DNA from: Sipunculus nudus
Lineage: Eukaryota; Annelida; Sipuncula; Golfingiida; Sipunculidae
Direction: 5' to 3'
DNA length: 64,000 bases
Assembly (NCBI GenBank): GCA_026874595.1
Contig: CM049307.1
Coordinates: forward strand, 63,916,870 to 63,980,869
Under the pieces are notes generated by a model. The model was not told where the DNA came from. It saw only the letters and a list, made by a program, of their open reading frames with translations, and searched no databases. Both the position numbers and the translations under genes were made by a program. Of the stretch, positions 33,830-47,300 are shown piece after piece; within the stretch, counting starts at the first letter, position 1, and every line of letters begins with the position of its first letter.

Positions 33830-34639
33830 TTTCTCGCATACCACTGTTTAAAACCTTGTCATAGCCCTGCCTGTTGGAAATTTTGAGTCTGTTTACCATA
33901 ACAAGGCCGCGTGACCGGAGGTCCGATTAAGGGGCAACATGCGGTGTTTCAGCCAGCAGGAACATGTATTTCATTTTTTGAGCCAAGTCAGTGAGGGCAT
34001 TTCCTGACTGGCGTGAGTTGTGGCTCCGCCTAGCACACGACCCAAAGCACTGTGTTTATATTTACACCTGCGATCGCACCCGGTTCGGTGTTTTTAACAC
34101 TCGTTTACACGAGTAAGCAAACAGTTTCAATTGAATATTTTGGCAGGTACAAATTTATTTTAAATGGAAGAAACTACTTTTCGTGTTAACTCAACATGCT
34201 TTATATGTAATTTGGCCCCTTTAAGGGTCTGATGTAGCTGCCTTAAGCAAAGGAAAATTTGATCATTCATGATGGCTCAACAGCTGGTTCATTGCCTGCA
34301 CGGGTCTGATGAAAGACACAAAAAGACAATGAAAGACACAAAAAGCCAGTGAAAGACCATATTATGAGTATTAACATATTTCATTTGAATCCTGTTTTTA
34401 CTAGTAAGATGAAACAAGGCTAAACGTGAACATGTGCGTTGGGATATAAAAAAAGGGACACTGCTTCTGTGATAACATGCTTGACCATTAATTATTTGAA
34501 AAGTAGGCCTACTTGATTATTTTTCAAGCACGTGTGAAATGAACAATACAAGTACAGTACTAAACATTTCGAACCTGAGTACAAGCACCAATTCAAAAAC
34601 ATCATTCGGACTTACTTCTGAAATACTGGCATTGATGCA
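33830..34639. other. Stretch with no recognised gene
   Basis: 33880-34090 is somewhat GC-rich, the rest AT-rich. A short tandem 'AATGAAAGACACAAAAAG' occurs at ~34309-34345. Nothing else was recognised. Confidence 0.4.
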
Positions 34640-34790
34640 CATAATATAAAAATGTTTGTAGGTGGTGCCACCAGTCTTGTGTATGAGAAAACCATCAAAG
34701 ATTTATGGACAATGTCCCCATGTCTGATGGACATGCAAAATTTCAGGCTGGTACGTCATGCCACCTACTCTTGAGCTATGTGCAAAGATG
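34640..34790 (-). repeat. Fragment of the GAACCTGTGAGC Helentron-like family, reverse orientation
   Basis: Contains GTAGGTGGTGCCACCAGTCT and the CATCAAAGATTTATGGAC segment, which are the reverse complement of modules such as 38340-38370. Too short to show ends. Confidence 0.45.
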
Positions 34791-35370
34791 CACCAGTTAA
34801 CCCCAAAAACAACTGGTTTGTGTGACTCCATCTCTTTCATGAAAACAATGATAAGAGCTGCTCTCACTCACTATAACCTGGTTGCACTGAATTCATACTA
34901 TATTGAACTGTGTGTATACAAAGTTTTAAATAATGCAATTGTTGTCTTTTTTCACATTAACTGTATAGGAAACATTTAAGGCAATAATAAAAATTATAAT
35001 TCAGTGGTAAAATTTTTGTACTGACTGGAGAACCTGACTCTGCTTGGTGACAGACTTTGACTGAGGGAAATATATCGCCACCTGTTGGCCAAATCTGTTA
35101 CAAACATTACCAACAGATTGACAGGCAGGAGAGAAATAAGTTTAGTATTCATTTATATATGTTACTCTTTTTTAATGTAAGTTAAAATTTTGTTGAAACA
35201 ATTAAAATATTCATGAATATCAAAGAATTAAGTTGATTTTCAGTGTTTTTGTCAATTTTTGGTAGTTTTCTGTGAATAGTCAGACTGTGGGTAAAACCTA
35301 TTTTACCCAACCTGGGTGTAACCCGGGTGGTGGGTAAAACCTGCAAACCCTGTTTCCTTGAGATACTTTT

Positions 35371-38300
35371 AAGCCGACCTTTGAGCATATGCGATGGTGT
35401 GGCGTGGTCTGTTGTCTGTACATTAACCCATACTCTTTCAAAATCAGTAGGGGCTAGCATCACCAAATTTTATACAAAAAAATCAGTCATTTAAAAAAAC
35501 CATCTGATTTTGGTTTTTTTTTTTTTGCTATATGAAAAAAGCTTAAAACTCTTTAAAAATCTTCTTCTCCAAAACTGTTGTCACCAGAGGACTGTGACGA
35601 TATGTATTTAGGGATAGGGAGAATGACCAGATGTTAGTTTTGCAAGTTTTTTTAATTTTATGAAATATCATGTTTAGCCACTAGCATAAGAAACCCAGTA
35701 AGGAAGAACCTGTGGTTCATTTAAGGTAAATATCAAAGCAGTTTAGCACTCAGTATACGCCACCTGCATCCTTTGATGTTCATTTCTATTTAGCATGGAC
35801 TTGTGAGAACCAATCTTGTATAACCGGCTTCAGAGGAACTGTGTTTGATAGGTGATGTCTTGTCAGCATATTTTTCTTAGGATTGTTTTCCCACGAAACC
35901 TTCTTGGGGGCGTGTCTATGTTAGGTTGATGTGTGTTGACAACAGTCAACAGACATCATCGATGGAAGTGCTGATTTGCGGAGAAGTAAAGTAAGAGTTA
36001 TGACATCAGGAGTCTCATATAAGGCTTGAATCCCAGCTATCTTGAGAAAAGCTGGAGTCCTTTGTGAGAGTAGGGTCACTTGAGCTTGCTTGAGCAGTCC
36101 AGTTGGCTGGTCTGATATCTTCTGTGTGTCCAAATGGGTGATTTCTTCAGTGGTTATTGACAATCTATGTCTGAGGGAGGCCACCTTGTTGATACTTGAT
36201 CTGTTAAGTACATCAGAGACAGTGATGTTGTTTGCTGAAGGACAGGCATGCTTGTGATGGTGCGTGCTCCCAGGAAAAGGCAAGTTGACTCTTTCTTGAG
36301 GCGAAACAGTGATGGTGCTGAATTTCGCTAGAGACTGCGTTTGTTCAGTATCCGGTAACTGGAGGGCTACAGTAGACTGCAGTTGAGAAAGCCATTGATC
36401 AGGGTTCCACAGGAACATTTGGTGTGTAAATATTGTTTGCAACTGTGTCTGTGTTTGGAGGATTAGTGTCATGAGGGTACATGTAATTGGACTCTGTGAA
36501 CTATCATGATTATTGTGTCATTTGTGCTGATGACACCCCCCCCCCCAAGAGATCTGTAAGTAACCCATTTATTTGTTGTTTTTCTTTTGTTATCTTATAA
36601 TGTCTTAATAAATTAGAGTTTTTCTTTGTTAATGTCTGGTCTGCCTGATTTTTTGAAGGATCTGAAAGTTCACATCCCAAGTGGTGTGACAACTGTCCAG
36701 CCAAATTGTTCAATATTTCACAGAAAATTAGAAATAGTCTTTAAAGCAACCTCACTTAAGTTTGTTGGAACGATTCTAGTTTGGTGAATTTTAGCCGAGT
36801 TACAGGAAGCTGAACTTTGGCCGAAAAAGAATCCTAAAATTACAGTAACAGAAAGGCTGGAGCTATCATCACCATATTTAATAAAAAAAGTTTAGTCACA
36901 TAACTCATATTGGAAATTGAGGTATTAGTGGTGCCACCTGCATCAACCTTTTTCGTACAGGGGTCAGTGGTCATCAGTACATTAATCCATAATATCTCAG
37001 GAATAGCAGGAGCTAGCATCCCCAAAATTTATGCAAAAATTGTACATATCAAATGATGTGGTATTGAGCTTTTTTTGGCGCCATCTGCATTTACTTACAT
37101 TTTAAGGGGAAAAAACAAAAAATCTTTAAAAAATCTTCTTTTCTGAAATCATTCAGCCAAATTGATCAACATTTCACAGAAATGATCCCAGGGACAAGCT
37201 CTCTCAAGTGTTTTCATATGGTTTGGGTATGATGAATTTTGCCCGAGTTACAGGTTTTTGAACTTAGTCATTTTGCCAAGTAAGCATACTGACATAACAG
37301 TCTAAAAAAAGACAGGAGGTAGCATAACCAAGTTTTGTACAATTGTTGATCACATGACTCATATTTGAAATTGCAATTTTTGTGGCGCCACCTACATCAA
37401 GTTGCTGGTCATCAACCTGTTTTGAAAGGGCAAAAACCTCACAATTTTAGCCTCTTTCAGCTTAAAATGTTTTTTTTATGAAATTGACAAGTTGAATCAT
37501 TGAATTTTTCACAAGAATTATCCTAGGGTAGGGTTCTTTCAGTTGTATAAGAATATCATGGGTTTATTGATTTATGGTAGAGTCATAAAGCTGAAGTTGG
37601 TCTTGTGGCCATAAGTAAGCCTATCCAAACTGAGGGCTGCAATAGCCTTCTTCTGCTAAACTGTTGTTTCAACTTCTGTATCATTGCACAAAAATGATAC
37701 ATTACTAAGGAGGCCTTTGTTCAAGACTTAAATGATTTTGGGCAGAGTTATTGGAACTTAAACAATGAAAGGACTGCATCTTTTATTATTCTTAACATTT
37801 TGGTAAAAAAAATCTTATGAATATGTCAGCTGGAAAAAAGTATTCTAGCCAAAGTCTTTCAGTATGTGTAAACAGATTTACCAACAGGTCAAGATTGTGT
37901 CTGTATCTGTATAAAAGCCTGTAAGACAGCCAACTATATCAGATTTGGCAACAGGCAAAAGGTCAGTCTGGATCTATTTATAGCTTTGGCAAACTACCAG
38001 CTGTATCAGATTAGGCAACAAGTTCACTCAGTTCACTCATTGTAGCCAGGTACAGGTCAAGAGTTCACTCAGTGCAGTAGCTGCAGCTAGCAGTTTGTTC
38101 CAGTACAATTGGGGCAACTGCCTGCCTCATCTGAGCTTGGTCATCCAAGTGCACCTGAGTCTTCCAAGTTTGATGTATTGGCCTGATATTTTGACCTGCC
38201 CATGCATCTTTTATGGCTTTAATGTACACAAACTGGTGTCGCCATCTACAGTGGTTTTTGCCTTGTGTTTGTCCCTGCTTATTTCTCAGGAGGGATTTGA

Positions 38301-38862
38301 TATATCAAGCTGAAAATGTGCATATCTCTACGTCTCGGATAGCTTCGCCATATACAAGACTGGTGGCACCACCTACAAAATGTTTGCAGTGTATATCCCT
38401 GCGTATTTCTTATGAGATATTTGACATATCAGCTAGAAATTGGGCATATTTATACAGCTCTTAATGCTTTGTCATATACAAGACTTGTTGCGCTGCCTAC
38501 AGTTGTTTTGGGTTTCATACATCTGTGCATAAAGCTCAAGAGTGGTTTGAACTATCTGCCTGGAATTTTTACATGTCCATACATCTTCAATGACTTTCTC
38601 ATAGTCAAGACGGGTGGTGGCACCTCTAATCATTTTCTGTTGTGTACATCCATGCCAGTATTTAAGGAGTGACATTTGTGTAATTGGTACTTGAACTTGA
38701 GTTTAAAATGTTGTATTACTTGCATTGTACATGTGCATGTCACACAAGTTATTGAAAACTAATCAAGTACTTTTCAAATATTGGTCATACATGTTATCAT
38801 GGAAGCATTATACCTGATGCATATCCCATTGCACAGGTTGCATTAGGCCTGTAGGCCTTGTT
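35371..38862 (+). mobile_element. Helentron-like element (GAACCTGTGAGC family), split by a solo LTR
   Basis: Starts with a diverged GACCTTTGAGCATATGCGAT at 35374 and ends AGGTTGCATTAGGCCTGTAG-GCCTTGTT at 38862. The interior follows the same order of modules as 24170-27872, with GGTGGYRCCACC palindromes at intervals. It is cut at 35578/36692 by the LTR insertion, after which the sequence resumes exactly (CCAGCCAAATTGTTCAATAT). Confidence 0.55.
35579..36691. mobile_element. Probable solo LTR, 1.1 kb, with 5-bp target duplication
   Basis: The insertion begins TGTCACCAGAGGACTGTGAC and ends GTGGTGTGACA, so it has TG...CA ends. It is flanked by ACTGT on both sides (35574-35578 and 36692-36696), and removing it restores the host repeat's sequence. 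These are hallmarks of an LTR retroelement that lost its interior by recombination. A minus-strand open frame of 183 codons (35921-36472) crosses it and matches nothing known. A C run lies at 36535-36547. Confidence 0.6.
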
Positions 38863-39000
38863 TAATGTCTTCATCCAATGCATTTAACATCACAACAAGC
38901 TGTGTTTCATAATTGTATATGACAACCCATTTAAACAAATAACTGTTCCAAAAAAGACCTCAGATGTCCTAAATGTCCACTATAAACAGATTTCTATTTT

Positions 39001-40392
39001 TAGCGAACCTGTGAGCTTATGCAATGGTGTGGCATCGTCCATTGTTGCGTTATGCGTCGTCTGTAAGTTAACCATAGCAAACTAAAAAAGGGCAGGAGCT
39101 AGCATTACCAAATTTTTTGCAAATAATCAGTCATCTAAAAACTATCAGATTTTGTTTATTTTTTTTTTCTAACTGCATTTTCTCAGATTTTATAGGGAAA
39201 AGGCTAAAAAAGTTTTAAAAATCTTCCTCTTCGAAACTGTCCAGCCAAAATGTCCCATATTTCACAGAAATGATCCCTGGAACAATCTTTCTCAAGTTAG
39301 TTCGAATGGTTCCAGTTGGGAGATTTTTGGCTGAGTTACAGGAGGTTTAACTTAGTCATCTGTCCAAAAAAGCACACTAAAATTTCAGTCTCAGAATTGG
39401 CTAGAGCTATCATCACTAAATTTTATGCCAATGTTTGTCACATGTCATATCTGAAATTGAGGTATTAGTGGCACCACCTACATTGATCTGTTTTTTACAA
39501 GCGAAAATGTAATTTTAGACTCTTCTGGAGTATACATTGTTTTATGATGAAACTGTTAAGCTGATTAGTTTAAACTTTACAAGAATTATTTTATGGTAGG
39601 GTTCTGCCAGTTTTATAGGAATAGATTGGTTAAATGATGCTTTAAAAAAGTAGTGTAGCCAATTGAAAAAGGCTTTCTGTGTTTGAAAACACATTTGACA
39701 ACATGCTGAGTTTCAGCAGCCAAGTCAAGAGGTCACTCAGTACAACCAGATGGGGTCCAGACATCACTGTGGCAACTGACCTGGCTCTGTCTGGTGTTTA
39801 GAAAATGTGTCTAGACGTCTAGACATTGCGTCTAGATCCAGAATTGCCAGATTAGAACTGTTGGAACTATATCTTTTTTAACTGTTTGAAAATACTTGGT
39901 TTGCATTTTTAGCAAATCTGTGAGCTTATGCAATGGTGTGGCGTCGTCCGTCTTCCATTGTCAGTAGTGTGTCACAGCTATCTAAAAAAGGGCAGGAGCT
40001 AGCATTTTTGCAAAAAATTTGTCATCTAAAAAATTCTATTGGATTTTGCTTATTCCTTGGCTAACTGCATTTTCTTAGAATTTATAGACCTGTAAGAAGC
40101 TAAAAAACATTAAAATGTTCTCCAAAACCATACTGCCAAATTGTACATTCATCTGTCCCAGTAATCCTCCCTGGCAAAAAAAAACATATCCAAAAAATCC
40201 GGACTGATCCATCTTAGTTTTAAAATGTCCTAGTCTGAAACTTGCAGGTCCAAAATTTCCATTTTTCTGAAATCATAATTACCAAGGAAGATATGCAGGA
40301 CATAACAGGATCAATATTAAATTTTAAAAATAAACCTCCATTCATACTCCCAAACTTTGCACAGGTTCGCATAAGGTCTATAGGCCTTGTTT
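39001..40392 (+). mobile_element. Short Helentron-like copies (GAACCTGTGAGC family)
   Basis: Begins AGCGAACCTGTGAGCTTATG and has a second start-like sequence at 39912 (AATCTGTGAGCTTATGCAAT). It ends CACAGGTTCGCATAAGGTCT-ATAGGCCTTGTT. The middle modules are largely missing, so this is a shortened or twice-inserted copy. Confidence 0.5.
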
Positions 40393-41383
40393 TTGTATAA
40401 AATAGAAAAATTATGAAATTGAAACCTCATGTAGATTTGAGTCAAAGGAATAAGCAGTCTCCTTGAATATGTATAAGTTGGTTGAATGTCCAACACATAT
40501 CCAGTAACTTGTGCAACATCACTATCTTTAATTTTAAAAATAGAATGTAACAGGTGATAGAGATATGGTCTGTAATCATATAATGTCTTTTCATGTCTTT
40601 CATTGTCTTACAGTGTCCATTTGTGTCTTTTATCGTCTTTTCATTTCTTTTATCAAAATATACTACATGCCCACATATTGAGTTACAAACTGCTTTGAAT
40701 CACATCTTTTAAGATCAAAATGGCGGAGTTCTGGGTAGACTAGTCTCACAGGGCAGAATTTGGCCAGCTTTAAGTCACACATTTTGGAGGTGGTGTAGTA
40801 GTTTCTGGAATAGCAACATGATAGCGCTAGGGTTAGGAGGACATTTAAAAATTTAGCACTATAAAGTAAGTATCTTATTTAGAACCCAACTGCAACATAT
40901 TAGCAACAAAAAGTAATTTTCACTTCAGTTGTTGCAAAGTTTGGTCCAAGAAGACATGCTTAGGTGTACCTCTCACTGCAGCTGTGACATATGCTTGCAG
41001 TAAGAAGGATTTTGCAGTGATATGACTTGCTCACAATCCCTGTATTTATCTGGGGATATAAAAATTTATAAATTGAGTATTCATGCATATTAGTTTACTA
41101 TAATAAGTCTGAATATGCAGAACTACAAGACATAATTAAGAAAAAGCATCAGAAATGGGGTCTGCAAACCCTGTGCTGAAGATAGTGTCCACAGTAGGTG
41201 TCCTGGAATGTTAATTAAACCTGTTTTATTTCTGATAACTTTTTAATTGAAATAATTGAAAATGCCCCTGGACATTGTGGAATTGCTGCCCTTGACTGTA
41301 AACACAATGCACAACAACCATGGCCCCCATTATTTATGTATATAAATATTACATGCTTGTCATTTTTATCTTGTTGATTTCAG
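40393..41383. other. Stretch before the first P450 coding exon
   Basis: No coding content. A cluster of 'GTCTTTCATTGTCTTACAGT'-like imperfect repeats is at 40580-40655. If the P450 has a 5' non-coding exon it could be here or further upstream, but no clear donor or promoter stood out. Confidence 0.4.
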
Positions 41384-41399
41384 ACACAGAGCAGTCACC
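41384..41399 (+). other. 5' UTR segment of the P450, start of a coding exon after a splice acceptor
   Basis: A pyrimidine-rich stretch followed by CAG (41381-41383) lies 16 bp before the ATG. It reads as a splice acceptor, so transcription would begin in an unseen non-coding exon upstream. No TATA box or CpG-rich promoter is evident just before it. If there is no such exon, this is ordinary 5' UTR. Confidence 0.5.
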
Positions 41400-44300
41400 A
41401 TGTCTGTGCTGGTGGACCTGTACCAGCAGTTAAATACCAGTGTCACCTGGTCATCACTACTGTTTTATGGATTCCTGCTGTATGCTACTTACGTTGTATA
41501 CAGTTTTGGAATTAAACCATTCCTGTCTCCTCTGAGAAAGGTGAGTCATTCCTAAAATAATACAGTAATTATCAGTCCTAAACCTGCAGAGCTTAAAATG
41601 TTTATAACCAGGTTTTATTTTTTAATAGACCTTTTCCATGAGCATGCACACTTTGGTCTTTAAGCATGGTTTTAGTCTGCAGGGTTCTGACCTCCACATA
41701 TAAACAAACAGGCTAGATGATGATATCTAGTATTCAGGTGTCAAATATTAATAAATACCAGGTAGAATGCAACTATATTATAGCTATATAGCTACATATG
41801 TTTGTAATATGACAAAAAATAAAGGAATTAAATTCATTATTTTGTTGATGTATGTGGCCTTGGTCAGAAAATGGTCAGGACTTGTAATGTAAGCAGGCAT
41901 ATATAAGCCATGGATACGAAGATCTGGTTACAAATGCTTATGTCAGCACAATAGTGAGGTGTATTCTGCAGTTGTCTGCAGTCCAGAAATGGGTCTGTGC
42001 TTGTGTCTGTACAGCTAAGAGACAATATTCCTGAGTGAAGAACGTTGGTGTTTGAGGACGGCCATATGGATACCTCTGTAACAGACTTCCTAGTGGATAT
42101 TGCAATTCCCAATGGACTGCTAATCCGTGGAATGTGTGTCTATCATAAGTACATCCAGTTACAGGCCAGGGTGATGCAGGCCAAACTATAGTGACACCGA
42201 ATATTGTCCTGCAAGGGCATATTCTTGCTGGATGAATCCAGGTTATATCAGCTGTGAGAGAGATTTCATCAGTAATACTACAGTGGAGGCTGTGGGCCTA
42301 TCTGTCAGTGCTTTCTGGACTTTGCCTTGAGGGGCAAGTGCCTGCTTCAGTGAGGAATTGTGTTGATTTGTAGCGTTCGGTGCCAGTGAATCCCTGTGTA
42401 TGTAAACGGTGAGGGCAGATTGAGCTTAAAACTAACCTTCCGATTTCATGTGTGCACATTGATCATGTGATCTGGAGAAATGTAAACAAGTGACTTTCAG
42501 GTGTGATGGACCAAAGGAGTAAACAGGACCAAGTGATTGTGTTTGATCATGTGGAATATTAATATATATATATATGCCTCTCCAGAGAAATGTAAATGTA
42601 TTTTCATTTATCTCATTTTTTTCACTCATGTCTTTTTCATCTTGTTGAGTGTATGTGTGAGTTTCAGCCAGGTGGTTAACTGTTTTTAAGAACCTTGACG
42701 TCCGTTTCTACAGGGGGGGGGGGGGGTTTACAATGTCACTTTCTGGAACTGCAGCATCTATGTGGTGATTTACTTCTTCCACATTCAGCAAGATTTTGAT
42801 TAACAACTGAGTCACAACTGGAGATAGCTTGGCAGTATCTGGCAGGGACACGGAAGTGGGCTGTTTGGTTGAATGCCAGGGTTTGGTCAGGGTAGCAGAC
42901 CAAACAGTCATTAAGTCAGGGCTTTTTAATGGGCTTTTGAAAGTTCGGTGAATTTTGGCCGAGTTACAGGAAGTTGAACTTAGTCATCTGTCTAAAAAGC
43001 ATACTACAATGACAGTCTCAGAAACGGCCAGAGCTATCATCACCAAATTTTATGCCAGTGTTGGTCACATGAGTCATATATGAAATTCAGGTATTGGTGG
43101 CACCACCTGCATTGACCTTTTTTGTACGGGGGTCATTGGTCATCTGTACATTAACCCATAATTTCTTAGGAATGGCGGGAGCTACCATCCCCAGATTTAA
43201 TGCAGTAATCTGTCACATATCAAATGTGGGATTCAGCTTATTTTTTTAGCTCAGCTGACTTTACGAATCTGAAATTGGGCATACAGTTAGATGTACCTAA
43301 GATCTCCTACCATGCCGAAAACGGGGTCAATAGGACTTTGTTCCTTCGAGATATTAAGGAAAAACCTCAATTTTTTATTAGAAATCTATTTTCACACTTC
43401 AGGACTGCTTTATATCAAAACCACTCATCTGGTTTTCTTCATATTTACCTTAAATATTCCTCTATATAGTTTCTATGTACATGCCAGATATTAAATCAGT
43501 ATTATATAATTTAAAAAAATTATGGGCCCAAACATAATGGACTTTGTAAAAAAATCAGGAAGATATTTGGTCACTTAAGACCAAAAGTGTTAAAGGTAAG
43601 GACTTTTTTCCAGTAATACAACTTTAATTAATCAAAATTAAATTGTATACCAAAAATTAGAACAAAATCTGGTAAATTTTTTTAAATATTGGCAAAAATA
43701 TAAAATTGGTACCTTAAATTTTGCCCAACTTTGGCCACAGCATGTTTTTTTCCTGTAAGTACTGTGGATTTAATTTTCACAGCATGTATACATAAGGATT
43801 TAATCTGTTAAAATCTGAAATTTGAAAATAAAATCTGCAAAATTAGGCTAGTTATTTAATTTTTTTGGAGGCTCTTGTTGTATTCCCTTACACTGTCAAG
43901 CAGTCCACTTTGATGACTGTAGGTCATTCAGTGCACATCTCTATGCTCCCCAGGCTGTTGGCATAATTTTAGATGTCCCCAAAATCTCCTACCATACCAA
44001 AAATTTGTCATTAGGACTTCGTTTCTTCCAGATATTAAGGAAAAAAACTCTGTTTTCCATAAAAAAAGCCATTGTTACACTTCAAGGCTGCCTAATATCA
44101 AAACCACTGATCTGTTTTTGATTATATTTAGTATTCACTTTCTTTCATACATTTTCTACGAACATACCAAAAATTAGGTCAGTATTGGGTATTATTTTGA
44201 AGTTATAGGGCAAAACATAATGCAATTTTTTTAAAAATCAGGAAATATATTTACTCACCTAACATGAGAATTGCTGAACCTAGAGACTTTTTTCAGGAAT

Positions 44301-47300
44301 ATAACTTTATTTAATCAAGATTCAAGTGTTTAACCAAAATTAGATCTGAATTTTGCAAATTTTTCAAGTTATTAGCATAAATAAAAAATCAATACCTTCA
44401 ATTTTTGTCCAACTTTGGCACTGTTGATTTAATTTTCACAGCATATATACATAAGGATTTAATCTGTTAAAATCTGAAATTTCAAAGAAATTGATTGGAA
44501 AGAATAGCTTTTATTCATGTTTTCATACACCATGTCAAGTGTTGTTTACATCTAGCCCACCTAGTAGTACAGCCTTCACTTGCATTATGTAACCCACCCC
44601 AGGCAGCTTGCTTGGGTCAGCTTGGCCACTACCAGCAGGCTTCCCCTCTGCCCTGCACTCCCCCCCCCCCCCAGCAGGTGCATAAACTAGATGAATGTTA
44701 TTATTTTCTGTATTTGATTTATTCTTATTCTAGGCTATGCTACATTTTAGATTTTGTATTTTACCACCAGGGTTACAGTGATTAAAGTGTACATTTCATT
44801 GTGTCCACAAAGTGGTGTATTGCTATGAAAGTGTGGATGTTCATCAGATAAGTAATTCCTTACTTCAGAGGAGTAAAAACTTCACCAGGTGTGAAATTGA
44901 GTATTAATTCCAGTAATAAATTAAAACTGGGATAGTAATTAGCACAATGATATTGTTTGTCCATCATTCAACCAACAGTGTGTTTACTTTATTTGAAAAG
45001 ATGTTTTATTTTATCAAATTTACTGAATCTTTTATTTTATTTTGGTGAATAAAATTAAGCATGTACTGAAAATTCCAATGTGCAAAACTTTTTAATAGTG
45101 ATTCAAGGAATATTCTTGTAGATGCCATGTTGTGGCATTATTTTCTTTTAAATTCAGTTTAAACATTTATGATTTAAAAATAATAAAATATATGTGTATG
45201 CATAATATGACCCAATATGAGCTACACTCTGGATATATGATGATTGCAACTTTTGCAACAATTCTAATATTTTAACTTATAGTTTCAGTTTTTTACTCTG
45301 TATATATAATGATTGCAACTTTTGCAACAATTCTAATATTTTAACTTATATTTTCAGGTTTTTTTTATTAAAAATTTATAAAACCTGTAAATAAAAGAAT
45401 GATTCAGATATAAACTTCTTAATGGAAAAAGTGGATATGGTTAAAAAATAGGATTATATATAAACTTAAATGCATTTTTCCCTTGAAAGTGAAATAAAGG
45501 TATTAGTCCATTCTGTCAACTTGCCTGTCCATCTGTAAATTTTCATATGCATCACAGTATCTCAAAACTTTTACTGTTTTTCTTCATGACAGTCTTGTCA
45601 GAGTATTAATTGCAATCATATATTTAGAACTTTACTGTAACCAAGTAGGAGGGCCCCTTTCCTCTTAGCTATTCATATTCTTATATAAATGAAAAACATT
45701 ACAATAGAATATTTGAACATCCACCTTCGTGCTGCCCTCACTTTTCCCTTCTCCGAACCCCATCCCAAAGTCAGCCTCAGTAAGCAAGAACAAGATGAAT
45801 CAGAAATATTCATACTTTAATATTTTGTATAACTATTCGTCCATAGGTACCTATGTACATGCCAAAAATTATGTCAGTATTGTGTAATATGTAGACATAG
45901 TGGGCATCACAATAATGTACCTTGTCAAGACTAAAGAGATATTGTGTCATACAGTCACAAATTCATGAATCACTTCATCAGCATAGTTAATCATAACATC
46001 ATATCTGTCAAATTGAAAGCTTGCAGACTACCATACACTTTAGATCCTTCAACAAATAGCCTTATCATCATTCTACTACTGCTTATTACTGCTGTCATTG
46101 CATTCATATTTGCTCAAATATATCACAATTTTCAACCCCTCCTAAATAAATAAAAAATAAACCACTATATTTGACTCTATTAATCCATCAGTCAGATAAT
46201 TTCATTTATCATTTACTCACATATTACATTAAATTCCTTTATAATAGCCCAACATGTCCATGATATTCATAAGCTTTATCGACTTGATATAGTATCACAG
46301 TGGAGAAACATTTATAGTCCAATCATGATCAGCTGAGCGCCGTGACCCATGGGTCCCTTGTTTTGCTATCTGTGTTTACTTAGATTTATAGGGAAAAAGG
46401 GAAAGGGGAAAAAGCTGAAAAGTCTTCTTCTTGTAAACGGTCCAGACAAATTGTTCAGTATTTTGGAGAAATGATCCCAGAGGCAAGCCCTCTCAAGCTT
46501 GTTCAAATGGTTTGCATTTGATGAATTTAAGTGGAGTTACATGAATTTGAACAGTCATTTGGCCAAGTAAGCATACTGACATAGTAATCTCAGAAATGAC
46601 AGAAGCTAGCATTACCAAGTATTGTGCAAATGTTGGTCACATAACTCATATTTGAAGTTGCTGATTTTGTAGTGCCACCTACATTGACTGGTTTTCTATG
46701 GGCAAAAACCTCATAATTTTAGCCTCTTTCAGCTTAAAATTTTTCATGATGAAACTGTCAAGTTGAATCGTTCAATTTTTCAAAAGAAAAATATCAGAAA
46801 AGCTTTTGTTGGTCTTATGGCCATTATTATATCTATTTCAAACTGAGGACTGCAAAACTGTTCTTCTACAAAATTATTGTTTCAATTATAACTTCTGTAA
46901 CATTGCACAAAAATTATTCTTAGGTGGCCTTAGTTCAAGTTTACTTGAATGATTTTTGGCAGAATTATTGGACCTTCAACAATGAAAGAATGCATCTTTT
47001 ATTATTCTGGATATTTTGATAAAAAGTTTATGAATATGTCAGCTTGAAAAAAAAAGCATTTTAGCCAAAGTCTTTCAGTATGTGTAAACATGACCTGTCT
47101 ATGTGTCTTTGATGGCTTTCTCGTTCAGGTGTTGCCTACTACAATGACTTTCGCACAGTGTATGTGCCTGCTTATTTCTACAGAGGAATTTAATATATCA
47201 GCCTGAAATTGGGCATATATATGCACATCAAATAGCTTTGTCATATACAAGACTGGTGGTGCCACTTACAATAATTTTTGCACAGTGAGTGTCCCTGCTT

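Noticed and set aside
35921-36472. A 183-codon minus-strand protein
   Set aside because: It lies wholly inside the probable solo LTR, has a low-complexity Gln/Thr/Ser-rich composition and shows no domain.
41930-42260. Tc1-like transposase remnant in P450 intron 1
   Set aside because: Only a short 'LLDESRL' resemblance on the plus strand; neighbouring sequence lacks the other Tc1 blocks and no TA-flanked inverted ends were found.
42708-42911. Open frame sharing an 'LPDT' stretch with the one at 35921-36472
   Set aside because: The resemblance is a few residues and the DNA around it does not align.
45944-46153. Small membrane protein, or mitochondrial insertion, because of a hydrophobic 69-codon frame
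   Set aside because: It lies inside the Helentron-like element; the hydrophobic stretch is from AT-rich ATT/CTA codons and no mitochondrial gene order is present.
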